A DNA stretch of 64,000 nt from Clostridiales bacterium (GTDB lineage: Bacteria > Bacillota > Desulfotomaculia > Desulfotomaculales > VENG01). The translations under genes and the position numbers were made by a program. The stretch lies in assembly GCA_016278505.1 (NCBI GenBank), contig JADQBQ010000028.1, positions 1 through 64,000 of the forward strand. Reading direction: 5' to 3'. The notes beneath the pieces are model-generated. The model searched no databases and was not told the DNA's origin. It was given only the letters and a program-made list of their open reading frames with translations. Positions 53,135 through 62,078 of this stretch are shown here, piece by piece (the first letter of the stretch is position 1; each line of letters starts with the position of its first letter).

Positions 53135-53608
53135 TTGGCGGATGAGCTGCGTGTCAAAAATGTCATGGAATACCCGGCAATTCTATGGTGCGCCCCCGAA
53201 AGCAGCCTGGATACTATATTAAAGAGGCTGGTTGTGATGGAAGATATGGGTAAAGATCTGGATATTGTAGTGGTAAAAGACGATGAACGGATTGTAGGAA
53301 TCATGAATGCCATGGACATATTCAACGCTTTACAGCCTTCGTTCTCACATCTTGCCAAAGGCTACGGTACTTATGAAGTATTTTGGAGCGGGCTATTTAC
53401 ATCGCGGTGTAAACGCCTGGGGACAAAAAAAGTAAAACAATTTATGCAGCCGCCGGTTGGGTTAAGTCCGGATGATACCTTAATGAAAGCAGTCAATTTT
53501 TTAGTTGAGCACCAGGAAAATATTGCGCCGGTCATAAGTGATGAAGATGTAGTGGGGTTGGTGCGAAGTAAAACCTTAATGCGTTTAATTTCATTTTCTG
53601 TAGCATGA
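53135..53608 (+). CDS. CBS-pair protein, FWxG family, copy 4
   Basis: 157 aa: ADELRVKNVMEYPAILWCAPE, linker EVFWSGLFTSRCKRLGTKKVKQFMQPP and second CBS domain DDTLMKAVNFLVEHQ. TTG 53135 has AAGGAG 9 nt upstream and gives the same N-terminal length as the other copies; ATG 53084 has no site. It follows the TSUP operon. Its linker is closest to copies 1 and 5 (FWSG, KK after the linker). Confidence 0.8.
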   Translation: MADELRVKNVMEYPAILWCAPESSLDTILKRLVVMEDMGKDLDIVVVKDDERIVGIMNAMDIFNALQPSFSHLAKGYGTYEVFWSGLFTSRCKRLGTKKVKQFMQPPVGLSPDDTLMKAVNFLVEHQENIAPVISDEDVVGLVRSKTLMRLISFSVA

Positions 53609-53625
53609 GCATGGCGTAATGATAT

Positions 53626-54291
53626 TTATGTAAGAGTGCGTATTAATCCCTGTGTGATAAATTCAGCAACATTAGTGACATTGTATAGACGAGTGGTATG
53701 GAGTTTTTGAAAGTCATTTACAATGCCGGTAATGGAAATATCCCCTACTGCGGGAAGCTTTTTATGCACTGCATTACCTGGATTCAATGTTCCATTATTA
53801 AGCCATACTTTTCCGATATCGGATTTAGTATAACTCAAAGAAGCATCAATAGCTATAACAAGAGCATTATGGTGTGTTTGCCTGATTTCTTTCAGGCAGT
53901 TTTCCAGGTTAAGTGCATGTACCGGATTTTGTAGTGTACCATAAACTATGTAGTCCCCGGATTTGTTATTCACCAATGAGCTACCTATCAGAGGGCCCAG
54001 GCAGTCACCTGTGCAACGGTCACTACCGATACACAGAATGATTTTTGTTCTATCATAGTGAGGATCTTTTTGGCACATGTATTTGTGTAGAATATGCTCG
54101 AATTTGTCCATGGCATAGGTGTCTTTAAGGCTAACATACAAACCGTCATTCTCAATCGTGTCTCGGGCAGCGGTTGTTGCCGCACCTGAACAATCACTAT
54201 GCCGCAAGGAAAAACTGGTAAAAGAAATAGCCGGTACTTTAATAGCAGCATAGAAGATAATTAAGCCTATCAGTATAAATGCTACCACCAT
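53626..54291 (-). CDS. YyaC-like spore protease with membrane anchor
   Basis: 221 aa. One N-terminal helix (VVAFILIGLIIFYAAIKV) precedes a GPR-like peptidase domain with CIGSDRCTGDCLGPLIGSSL and VIAIDASL, the YyaC sporulation-protein signature. YyaC relatives are usually about 200 aa; the N-terminal helix is an addition. ATG 54291 has AAGGGGTAGG upstream; ATG 54309 has none. It marks the host as a spore former. Upstream on the same strand lies leader-like element E9. Confidence 0.82.
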   Translation of the reverse strand: MVVAFILIGLIIFYAAIKVPAISFTSFSLRHSDCSGAATTAARDTIENDGLYVSLKDTYAMDKFEHILHKYMCQKDPHYDRTKIILCIGSDRCTGDCLGPLIGSSLVNNKSGDYIVYGTLQNPVHALNLENCLKEIRQTHHNALVIAIDASLSYTKSDIGKVWLNNGTLNPGNAVHKKLPAVGDISITGIVNDFQKLHTTRLYNVTNVAEFITQGLIRTLT

Positions 54292-54431
54292 TTTCCTACC
54301 CCTTTTCATTTTACTTATTTACTTGCCAAACGTTTTTTCGGGCTTTATTCACTCGCCCTCATTTATGTATTGTTGGCGCTTTTCTGCATCTAAGTGGTGA
54401 TAAATCCATCTGTATTCCACCTAATGAATAC

Positions 54432-54500
54432 AAAAAAAGACCGAATTTGAAACCTCATTACAAGTGAGGAAACCCGACCTATCATTGTTAGATTCGGCTT
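54432..54500 (-). promoter_or_regulatory. AATC-box leader element E9 (minus strand)
   Basis: Reading on the minus strand: AAGCCGAATC, box AATCTAACAATGATAGG, a CCTCA/TGAGG hairpin, then AATTCGG able to pair with the initial CCGAAT, and T7. It shares the outer-stem layout of E8. It lies upstream of the YyaC-like gene. The surrounding 490-bp gap has no gene. Confidence 0.6.
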
Positions 54501-54725
54501 TAGAAAAGCAAGCCAAGCGGATTTTTTAACTTTTTTATACCATAATGGAGTGTAGTAATTTTGTCAAGATGTTTAGATGTGGTTTAATCCTGAACACCTC
54601 CCAATGTCTTTGGGGTTTATTTTACTGCAATTATGATAATTCTGAAATATTTGGCCACTCAAAGACCTAAATAACAAGTCAAGCGTTTCACAAGCCGGAT
54701 CTGATAACCTAATCTTTTATTTAGA

Positions 54726-54778
54726 ACTTTGTTTATAACGGTAGCGGCTGGCAAAAACCGCTGCCGTCATAAACAAAC
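54726..54778 (-). terminator. Terminator of ArsB/NhaD-type gene
   Basis: Long stem (about 20 bp with two imperfect pairs) TTTGTTTAT.ACGG.AGCGG with its complement, directly after the stop codon on the minus strand. Confidence 0.8.
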
Positions 54779-56224
54779 TTACATGCTTTTGGTTTGGTCA
54801 CTACTGCTTTGTACACTCTGTGCCGCAAGACGCTTATTAAAGATATTAAGAATCAGGCCCATTATTGCTGCCAATGCCAACGTGCTAATAAGTGCTACAG
54901 TAGTGTGCAGGTAGAACCAGAGCCACAGGTAGGCGGTGGAAATAACGATCGACAGAATCATTAAGGGAAATGCAATTTTGAAGAAATCCATGAAGGAAAT
55001 CCGAGAGCCGCGTTTTTCCGCCATCCCGATAACCACAACGTTTGCCGAGGCGCCGATGATAGTACCGTTACCCCCCAGACAGGCACCCAGCGAGAGAGCC
55101 CACCAGAGGAAGTTCTGCGCTGTATTAATATCGGCATTATTAGCTGCCATACTTTGAATGAGGGGAATCATAGTGGCCACGAAGGGTATATTGTCAACAA
55201 AAGCTGAGGCTACTGAAGATACCCATAGAATGAGCATGCCCGTAGGGAATACCACCCCGCCGGTGGCTTCGAGTGCAAAATGGGCCAGGGATTCAATAAT
55301 TCCGACCTCTTCCAGTGCACCAACGATAACGAACAGGCCTATAAAGAAGAATATAACCGGCCATTCCACGTTATGCAGGGGATGCTCTGGGTCGGAATTG
55401 GTAATCAGCAGTAAAAGTGATGCACCGGTAAGTGCTATAACGCTGGACTCCAAGTGCAGGAACTGGTGCAGGAAAAAACCTAAAATGGTAATGCCCATCA
55501 CCAAAAGACATTTTTTCATTAAGGGAATGTCTTTAAGTTCCTGAGTTTCGTCCAGATCGTAAATGCGCTCCTGTATTTCCGGTGTAACAATCATTTGACG
55601 TTTATAGATTAACTGAAGTATAAAGATTGTTACCACGTGAATAAGAATAACTACCGGGGTAAGGTTAATTACAAAATCCAAGAAACCCAAGTGTGTTGCG
55701 CTTCCGATCATAATGTTAGGTGGGTCACCGATAAGGGTGGCCGTTCCACCAATGTTTGAAGATATAATCTCTACAATTAAAAACGGAATAGGGCTCAGTT
55801 CCAGCTTGCGCGCAATGGCGAAGGTTACTGGCACCATTAACAGCACTGTGGTAACGTTATCCAGTAGTGCCGAACATATTGCTGTGATTGCTGCCAGGGA
55901 AACCATAATAGCCAGGGGACGACCTTTGGCTATTTTCGCTGCCTTAATGGCTAGAAATTCAAAAAGCCCGGTTTCCCGAGTGATACCAACAATAATCATC
56001 ATACCCACCAGAAGGCCGATGGTGTTCCAATCAACATAATGAACGGCCAGTTCCGGGTTTAGGATGCCGGTGAGAATCATCACCGCGGCACCTACGAAGG
56101 CTATTACCGAGCGGTGGATTTTTTCGGAAACGATTATAGCGTAAGTGATTAAAAATACTGCTGTAGCAAAAGCAACCTGCATGTTCTCAGGTATGGCTAA
56201 TGCGGAAATCGACTGTTGCTCCAT
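54779..56224 (-). CDS. ArsB/NhaD (IT superfamily) transporter
   Basis: 481-aa polytopic protein, about eleven helices. The motifs ALLDNVTTVLLMVPVTFAIA, GGTATLIGDPPNIMIG and, in the second half, FVDNIPFVATMIPL and LGGNGTIIGASANVV belong to the ArsB/NhaD/P-protein branch of the ion-transporter superfamily. Possible roles are Na/H antiport or oxyanion movement. The ATG has GGAGGG upstream. It is last in a three-gene minus-strand row with a CBS gene and an SLC13 gene. Confidence 0.87.
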   Translation of the reverse strand: MEQQSISALAIPENMQVAFATAVFLITYAIIVSEKIHRSVIAFVGAAVMILTGILNPELAVHYVDWNTIGLLVGMMIIVGITRETGLFEFLAIKAAKIAKGRPLAIMVSLAAITAICSALLDNVTTVLLMVPVTFAIARKLELSPIPFLIVEIISSNIGGTATLIGDPPNIMIGSATHLGFLDFVINLTPVVILIHVVTIFILQLIYKRQMIVTPEIQERIYDLDETQELKDIPLMKKCLLVMGITILGFFLHQFLHLESSVIALTGASLLLLITNSDPEHPLHNVEWPVIFFFIGLFVIVGALEEVGIIESLAHFALEATGGVVFPTGMLILWVSSVASAFVDNIPFVATMIPLIQSMAANNADINTAQNFLWWALSLGACLGGNGTIIGASANVVVIGMAEKRGSRISFMDFFKIAFPLMILSIVISTAYLWLWFYLHTTVALISTLALAAIMGLILNIFNKRLAAQSVQSSSDQTKSM

Positions 56225-56312
56225 TGTTTGTCACTTCCCTCCTACTATACATTCATAAAATAACTAACTTATAAATTATACAATAATTAAAATTATTCAT
56301 CAAATTTGGATG

Positions 56313-56801
56313 TCACTTTTCATACAAATCTGTCACCAGGCCGGCTATTTCTTGAAAAATTTCATGTAGTCGCAAAACTCCTGCTACCTTGCCTTCTTTT
56401 AAAACAGGTAGTAGGCCCACATGGTTATCGACCATCATGTGTACTGCCTTGATGATAGGGTCGTCTGCTTCCACTGTCTGTAAATTGATGGGACGCATTA
56501 TTTCTTTTACTTTTTTTTGAGCTTCAGCTTTGCATTTATCAGTAAAAAAGCCGCTCCAAAATACCGGCAGAGCCCACCGGTCAGTAACCACAAATTTAGG
56601 TTCCAGTATCTGCAGTAACACTCTCCTGCTCAGAATGCCGATAGGCTGTCCTTCCTCATCCACTACTAAAACGCATTGATGTCCATCTGCTGCTGCCTTT
56701 TTAAGTAGCGTGATGGCATGTTGTACTGTGTCATTTGGTGATACTGCGGGACATTTATTTAGGGGGATCATGAGGTCATGCACAATTTTATCATGCGGCA
56801 T
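56313..56801 (-). CDS. CBS-pair protein, FWxG family, copy 5
   Basis: 162 aa: DKIVHDLMIPLNKCPAVSPND, linker PVFWSGFFTDKCKAEAQKKVKEIMRP and second CBS with DDPIIKAVHMMVDNHVGLLPVL. The only site for ATG 56801 is AAGGGTGA about 13 nt upstream, so the start is moderately sure. It sits between two transporter genes on the same strand, the best hint that this CBS family regulates anion transporters. Confidence 0.82.
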   Translation of the reverse strand: MPHDKIVHDLMIPLNKCPAVSPNDTVQHAITLLKKAAADGHQCVLVVDEEGQPIGILSRRVLLQILEPKFVVTDRWALPVFWSGFFTDKCKAEAQKKVKEIMRPINLQTVEADDPIIKAVHMMVDNHVGLLPVLKEGKVAGVLRLHEIFQEIAGLVTDLYEK

Positions 56802-56845
56802 GAATTTTCGTTCACCCTTCCGGCAAATCTAGAAGTTGCTGCCAA

Positions 56846-56872
56846 ACTGGCGGGAATTACATTCCCGCCAGT
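56846..56872 (-). terminator. Hairpin between SLC13 and CBS genes
   Basis: Perfect 12-bp stem ACTGGCGGGAAT/ATTCCCGCCAGT with a 3-nt loop; only a short T-run, so it may attenuate rather than end transcription. Confidence 0.6.
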
Positions 56873-56881
56873 AGCAGATAT

Positions 56882-58321
56882 TTACCAAACACCTATAATC
56901 TTCCACCATCCGCCTACCATTACCACGATCAAAATAAAAAGTGAAATTAAAAACAGAACAGACCCGGCTTTCAGGTAGTCACTGGCTTTTAGGTATCCCG
57001 GGCCGTAAACAATAGCATTGGCCGGGGTGCCGATAATTAACAGGAACGCAAATGCTGCTGATAATGAGGTGGCAATACCCAGTGCTACTGGTGAAGTGCC
57101 GGAAAGTTCAGCGGTTTTTAAGAGAATTGGACCGAGCACAGCTACTGTTGGGCCGTCAGCCATTAAGTTTGTGGTTATGGATGTAATGGTACTGGTGATG
57201 GCGATCAGAGGTAACCCCTGGGTGATACCGAAGAATTCTGCACTGGCCAGGAGTTTTTGTGCCATCCACATTGCTGCTCCTGTTTTCTCCAGCATGCCGC
57301 CCATGGAAATGGCTCCTGCGTACAATAAAACTACACCCCATTGGGTTTGCTGTTCAATGTACTTCCAATCTACGAGCCCAAGTACAAGGGCCACAACGGC
57401 TCCCATAACGGCAATGTTACCTAGGCCTATATGGTGGCTTTGTGTAATCCAGAGGAACAGCACAACTAAAAACAGCCCCAGGGCCATTTTACCTTGTGTG
57501 CTAAGGCCGCCTTCTTTAGCCATATCTGCTTTAATCTTTTCCACTGCTTCACCCAAATCCGTTAATTCCGGCTTGAAGCACTTGTTAAGCCAAAGGACAA
57601 GTATAGGAATCATAATCAGGGTGAAAGGAAAGGCCATCAGCAGCCACTGGCCGTAAGTGACAGTGACGTCAAATTGTTGTAAATATCCTATCATCAAGGC
57701 GTTGCGGGCACCACCGGAAGGGGATGCCAGCCCGCCGATGACACAACCGTATGCTATGGCCAGCATAAGCATTTTGCCCAGGCGGGGCACCTTTTCAATG
57801 CCGCCGCTAAGTCCTACTATTCCCATGCCCACCGGCAGCATAATGGTGGCAGTGGCATGCTCCGAGATAAAGCCGGCACAAAGTGCACAAAATGTCACAA
57901 TGCCGAAGCTAACTCGTGTTACGTTTGTGCCTGACAGGCGTAGAATAACAAGTGCAATACGGTTGTGAATGCCGTGTTTTACCAGAACCGCGCCTATCAT
58001 TAAGGCACCCATAATAAATGCAACGGCATCCGCCATGAAGGTCTGGGGCACTTCTCTGAAGTCGGTAATTCCCATCATGACTTGGTAAGACCCGATAGTC
58101 AGAGCCACTGCTGGGAGTGGAATAGCTTCAGTGAAGAAGCATACAATTACAAACCCCATTAGTCCAAGGGCATATTTGCCTTCCAAAGTAAGCCCTTCAG
58201 GTGTAGGCATCAAGCATATAGCCAAGGCCACGGCAGCAGCGACTAGAAAAGCTCTGCGCTGTTTAACTAAAGCTCCGAAACTGAACTGCGAGGAAGGTTC
58301 CGGACTGAGTGAAGGTTGCAT
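56882..58321 (-). CDS. SLC13 (DASS)-type anion transporter 2
   Basis: 479-aa SLC13-type symporter: FFTEAIPLPAVALTIGSYQVM, GGLASPSGGARNALMIGYL and the second loop NLMADGPTVAVLGPI. About twelve helices. Only distantly similar to transporter 1 at 46 kb, so likely another affinity or substrate. ATG 58321 has GAAAGGGGTG upstream. A minus-strand promoter (TTGACA, 17 nt, TATCAC) reads out of the end of the transposase-like gene. Confidence 0.86.
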   Translation of the reverse strand: MQPSLSPEPSSQFSFGALVKQRRAFLVAAAVALAICLMPTPEGLTLEGKYALGLMGFVIVCFFTEAIPLPAVALTIGSYQVMMGITDFREVPQTFMADAVAFIMGALMIGAVLVKHGIHNRIALVILRLSGTNVTRVSFGIVTFCALCAGFISEHATATIMLPVGMGIVGLSGGIEKVPRLGKMLMLAIAYGCVIGGLASPSGGARNALMIGYLQQFDVTVTYGQWLLMAFPFTLIMIPILVLWLNKCFKPELTDLGEAVEKIKADMAKEGGLSTQGKMALGLFLVVLFLWITQSHHIGLGNIAVMGAVVALVLGLVDWKYIEQQTQWGVVLLYAGAISMGGMLEKTGAAMWMAQKLLASAEFFGITQGLPLIAITSTITSITTNLMADGPTVAVLGPILLKTAELSGTSPVALGIATSLSAAFAFLLIIGTPANAIVYGPGYLKASDYLKAGSVLFLISLFILIVVMVGGWWKIIGVW

Positions 58322-58464
58322 ATTTAACGCACCCCTTTCGCATAAAAGCATAATTCGATTGATTATTCTTCTAGTTGACTATTTTAAAAATAATATTTTT
58401 TGAATTAACAAAATCCAACCTTGCAATAATTGCATAATAGTGATAATATTAAGAGTCGTGGCTG

Positions 58465-59943
58465 TCAATCCTTCTGTCCGACAAGTACTTCCAGGGTACA
58501 GCTAATCAAATTGATTAAGGCTTGACCGATAATGTAATCTTTGCACTGTGGCGTATCTATTAAAGGATGCACAATAGGGATTTTTACAGAATCAGTTATG
58601 AGTTGCAAATAGTTCTTGATTGTACCCCACTGCTTATAAGCATTAATAATTTCCAGGGCAGGTAGGTCTTTTAGATTAGTCTCTAAAACGGTTGTACGGT
58701 TTAAAGTCTTAAGCTTCTGGATCACCTCCTCGTTACGGTTAATATGAATATCTTGTTTTTTAAGGTTGAGCCGGTAATTAAAATAATTTTCACATTCGTG
58801 TTTTTTCAATGTCTTAATAATTTGATTGGTGATGGTTTTTTCCCGGCGTAACCTTTGCTGCCTTACAGAAGAGCGAATTTTATCCAGATCACGGACCGCT
58901 TGGGTCAAAGTTTTTTCTAAAGCTTGGTCAGACTTAGTGTTGGCCCTAAGATCGTGGCAAATGATATAACGTTTTTTTGATTTGGCAATATCTTTAACCC
59001 ACAATGTGTTGTCAACGGTGAATGCATCACGATCTTGCCACAGGTCTGCAGATGAAACCGGTATGATTCCGAATTCTTCCGGTGGTAAAGATTTAATACT
59101 TGGAAAATTCGGAGGCAGTAGTGGCAAGTGATTACTATCACCAGACACCATACACAAATTGATTCCTAAACGTTTGGCCAAATTTTGTTGATTTGCCGAA
59201 ATGTCCTCGGTGGCAAATGGGCTGTTTTTAATGCTGCAATTAATAGGGATGCCGGGTGGTACAGCAGTTACCAGTAATTGCAATGGTTGGTGGTGGGGTT
59301 GCACCTGGTAGGCTGTACCTGTGCTGTTAACGTCACATTTATAGCCGACATATTCGCCCTGCAGCGAAGTCACATATAAAAAAGATGATTTATTCAATTG
59401 CCGGTGCAGAGTTACAAACAAATGGTTTTCAAGCTGTTCCTGATATTTTGCCAGGCAGATTGTGGCCTGGTAAAAATCATTTTCGCCTAAAGAGCAGTTG
59501 TGAAGCTCTGGTAAACTAATATTTTTGTAGCTTAAAGCAATGGGCCGGTTTTCTTGGGGGAACAGCAGCTTTTGGAAAACCATTGTTTTTATTAGCCTGG
59601 GCATTGAACCGTATTTTTTTTCGTCCAAAGTGCGGGACAAAAAGTCCGACATGCCCAGCTTTTGCCACAATTTATCCAAGTTTGTAATTTGCATTCGCGG
59701 ATGACGCTGTTCCTGCATTGGATATGTCTTTCTCGACAGGTCTAATTCCGGCATGTCAGGGTCTGCAAGTTTGTTCAAGCTGGTAATAAGGGTATTTACT
59801 TTTTCCGGATCAATGTGGTCTATGTTACCCAGATTGGCAATAACTCTTTGTTTTACTTTGCCGTTCTCACGATAACTTTCAATCAACTTCAGGTAGGTAT
59901 ACTCCTTACCATTACGCTTAGTAACGATTCGGCGGAAAAACAT
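58465..59943 (-). CDS. IS1634-like transposase, catalytically degenerate
   Basis: 492 aa, full length, with the family N-terminus (KRNGKEYTYLKLIESYRENGK) and DDE layout. The first Asp of yDvTS is Tyr (FLYVTSLQGEY), the second Asp remains (MVSGDSNHL), and the Glu of the final IExxFRxLK helix is Lys (TIKNYLQLI). Two of three catalytic acids are therefore lost while the frame stays open. No terminal inverted repeats were found around the gene. It has a strong promoter and long leader shared with the small protein at 62.3 kb. A domesticated protein is plausible. Confidence 0.72.
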   Translation of the reverse strand: MFFRRIVTKRNGKEYTYLKLIESYRENGKVKQRVIANLGNIDHIDPEKVNTLITSLNKLADPDMPELDLSRKTYPMQEQRHPRMQITNLDKLWQKLGMSDFLSRTLDEKKYGSMPRLIKTMVFQKLLFPQENRPIALSYKNISLPELHNCSLGENDFYQATICLAKYQEQLENHLFVTLHRQLNKSSFLYVTSLQGEYVGYKCDVNSTGTAYQVQPHHQPLQLLVTAVPPGIPINCSIKNSPFATEDISANQQNLAKRLGINLCMVSGDSNHLPLLPPNFPSIKSLPPEEFGIIPVSSADLWQDRDAFTVDNTLWVKDIAKSKKRYIICHDLRANTKSDQALEKTLTQAVRDLDKIRSSVRQQRLRREKTITNQIIKTLKKHECENYFNYRLNLKKQDIHINRNEEVIQKLKTLNRTTVLETNLKDLPALEIINAYKQWGTIKNYLQLITDSVKIPIVHPLIDTPQCKDYIIGQALINLISCTLEVLVGQKD

Positions 59944-60019
59944 TTGATCACCGCCTTATTAATTGTTTGAGTCTTAAAAAAGGGCGCAAAAACCCCTCAA
60001 AAGAAAGTCAATTAAAAAT

Positions 60020-60262
60020 TTAGAAAGTGACAAATTACATTCCTATACCCGGAAGTGCTCCCAACACAGTGACGGGCATGAAACGTAGAGCCGACAGGTG
60101 AGGAATTCTTTTTTATTATATCTCACCGGTGGATAGTTCTAATCTATTAAGTTCTGATATCTGTATATCTATGTAGTGACAAATTGTGAACTCTATCACT
60201 ATTTTTTCACATGCATAGTACCATAGGGCCATAATTAGGTCAATATATTTTAAAATTATTTT
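60020..60262 (-). repeat. Promoter-leader repeat, left copy
   Basis: About 240 nt homologous, in inverted orientation, to 61890-62170. On the minus strand it holds TTGACC, 17 nt, TACTAT (60243-60215), a GTGATA...TTCACAA segment and a 27-nt core (60049-60075) identical to the right copy. It ends about 75 nt before the transposase-like gene. Confidence 0.75.
60215..60243 (-). promoter_or_regulatory. Promoter of transposase-like gene
   Basis: TTGACC, 17-nt spacer, TACTAT on the minus strand; the spacer and -10 (CCTATGGTACTAT) nearly match the promoter at 61908. Start near 60208, giving a 265-nt leader. Confidence 0.75.
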
Positions 60263-60308
60263 TAACAAAATTGTTAAGCATTTTTGTCATTGTCTTTACC
60301 CCTTGATG

Positions 60309-60328
60309 AAAGTATACCTTGCCATATA
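60309..60328. repeat. Dispersed repeat, second copy
   Basis: AAAGTATACCTTGCCATATA, identical to 12411-12430, here downstream of the CoA-transferase gene. Confidence 0.5.
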
Positions 60329-60360
60329 GGAACTGATTTGACGCGCTTTTTTTAGCGCTG

Positions 60361-61692
60361 TCACCTAGTATACCCTAGTTTTTTAGCTGCTTCACTTAAG
60401 CCATAGCGGTAGTCGGGATGGGCTATTGATATTAATGCTTCGACTCTCTCTCGAACCGTTTTGCCTTTTAGTTTAACAATACCATATTCGGTGGCCACAA
60501 AGTCGACGTCATTGCGGCTGATGGTGGTTACCGTGCCTTTTTCCAATTGGGGAACGATATTAGACTGTTTTTTGTAATTAGTTGACCTAAGAGTCATAAA
60601 AAATTTACCATTTCGGGCCATAGCCACGCCGCGTGCAAAGTCAACCTGGCCTCCGGTACCGCAAAGCTGTTTGGGTCCTATGGGTTCAGCGGTACATTGG
60701 CCAAGTAAATCAACTTTACTGGCACCGTTAACAGCCGTGATATTTTCATTCTTTGCAATAATATATGGGTCATTAGTGAAAGAAACCGGTCGCATTTCAA
60801 TCATGGGATTGTCATCCATGAAATCATATAGCTGCTTTGTTCCAATAGCTGAAGTGCAAATAATCTTCCCCGGGTGTAGTATTTTGTTTTGGTTGGTGAT
60901 CACTCCGGCGTCCACTAGCTTTACCACCGCATCCGTAAGAATCTCAGTGTGAACGCCCAATTCTTTTTTATCATGCAGTGAATAAGCTAAACTTTGGGGG
61001 ATGGCGGTTACCCCCAGTGCCAATGTATCTCCGTCGTTGATATAAGCAGCAATTTCTTGAGCAACTTTCATGTCAATTTCAGTCACAAGATCAGAGGAAG
61101 CTTCGGGTAAAGGAGAGTTGTCCTCGATGATTAAATCGACCTGAGAGATGTGGATATGCCCGCTGCCGTGCGTGCGGGGCATGTTATTATTTACCGACAG
61201 TATTACAATGTCAGCCTTTTGTGCTGCTGCCATGGTGAAGTTTACAGAAACACCAAAACTAAAAAAACCATGCCGGTCCATGCGGGAAACGCAAGCAATA
61301 AAAACATTTACCGGCAGACTTTCAGAAAAGAAACGAGGATATTCATGCAGGTATCCCATCATTATACCGGATTGGCCGGCCTTGACCCCCGGGCGGCTAA
61401 TGGCGCTGTTAAACCATGAAACATGGCGAAAATGACGCTCCATACCTTTTTGCATGTATTTAGGTTCCGCAAGAGGTAGCATTTGGTGAATACGGACGTC
61501 GCGTAGTTCATGTTTGCGCTCTGTGATGGCATCAAGTAATAAAGTGGGCTCTCCGGCCCCCATTGAGCTTACTACATTATCACCGGATTTAATATGTTCA
61601 GCCGCTTCTTTTGTCGTGACAAGTTTGTCTTTAAATAACCTGTTTAGTTCACTGGTATTGGAACTAAGCGGGCCTGTTTGATACCAAGCCAT
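60361..61692 (-). CDS. Acetyl-CoA hydrolase/CoA-transferase family enzyme
   Basis: 443-aa family I CoA-transferase of the acetyl-CoA hydrolase/4-hydroxybutyrate CoA-transferase type. It has VVSSMGAGEPTLLLDAI early, GVTAIPQSLAY in the middle, CGTGGQVDFARGVAMARNGK and the terminal VATEYGIVKLKGKTVRERVEALISIAHPDYR. Such enzymes move CoA between acetate and other acids, useful for oxidising butyrate or acetate. AAGGAG precedes the ATG. It lies exactly between the two inverted promoter-leader repeats. Confidence 0.88.
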   Translation of the reverse strand: MAWYQTGPLSSNTSELNRLFKDKLVTTKEAAEHIKSGDNVVSSMGAGEPTLLLDAITERKHELRDVRIHQMLPLAEPKYMQKGMERHFRHVSWFNSAISRPGVKAGQSGIMMGYLHEYPRFFSESLPVNVFIACVSRMDRHGFFSFGVSVNFTMAAAQKADIVILSVNNNMPRTHGSGHIHISQVDLIIEDNSPLPEASSDLVTEIDMKVAQEIAAYINDGDTLALGVTAIPQSLAYSLHDKKELGVHTEILTDAVVKLVDAGVITNQNKILHPGKIICTSAIGTKQLYDFMDDNPMIEMRPVSFTNDPYIIAKNENITAVNGASKVDLLGQCTAEPIGPKQLCGTGGQVDFARGVAMARNGKFFMTLRSTNYKKQSNIVPQLEKGTVTTISRNDVDFVATEYGIVKLKGKTVRERVEALISIAHPDYRYGLSEAAKKLGYTR

Positions 61693-61792
61693 CTAACACA
61701 ACTCCTTGTAAATTACTCTTAAAAAAGCACCTGGATTTTTCGCTTTTGCAGCAAAGGACGTCGTGATTTCTGTCACATTTAATTTTATGTTA

Positions 61793-61822
61793 ATCATATG
61801 ATAAAGCAGAACAGAGAGTCAA
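61793..61822 (-). promoter_or_regulatory. Promoter of CoA-transferase gene
   Basis: TTGACT, 18-nt spacer, TATGAT on the minus strand, about 95 nt before the start codon. Confidence 0.6.
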
Positions 61823-61907
61823 CAAAAGATTTTGGTAAATAAGAGAGGGGGGGGTATATTTCGAATACTATTTGCTGGTATTGTTGTCACAAAAATATAA
61901 AAAATTG

Positions 61908-61936
61908 TTGACGAATTTATGGCGCTATGGTACTAT
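61908..61936 (+). promoter_or_regulatory. Promoter of the 65-residue protein
   Basis: TTGACG, 17-nt spacer, TACTAT; predicted start near 61943, giving a 320-nt leader. Confidence 0.75.
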
Positions 61937-62078
61937 GCAACTGAAAAAGTGATATAGTTCACAAGAGTTGTCATTACGATGTATGTAGTTGAAAAATGGT
62001 ATGTAGACGAAAAATGCAAGGACTGCAGATAAAACGAAGGGTATATGGTCGATGTTTAAGTAGGGGCGATAAAAAAAA

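Noticed and set aside
58322-60120. Intact insertion sequence around the transposase-like gene
   Set aside because: No matching terminal inverted repeats or target duplication could be seen on both sides; the conserved core near 60.05 kb pairs with 62.1 kb, not with the other end of the gene.
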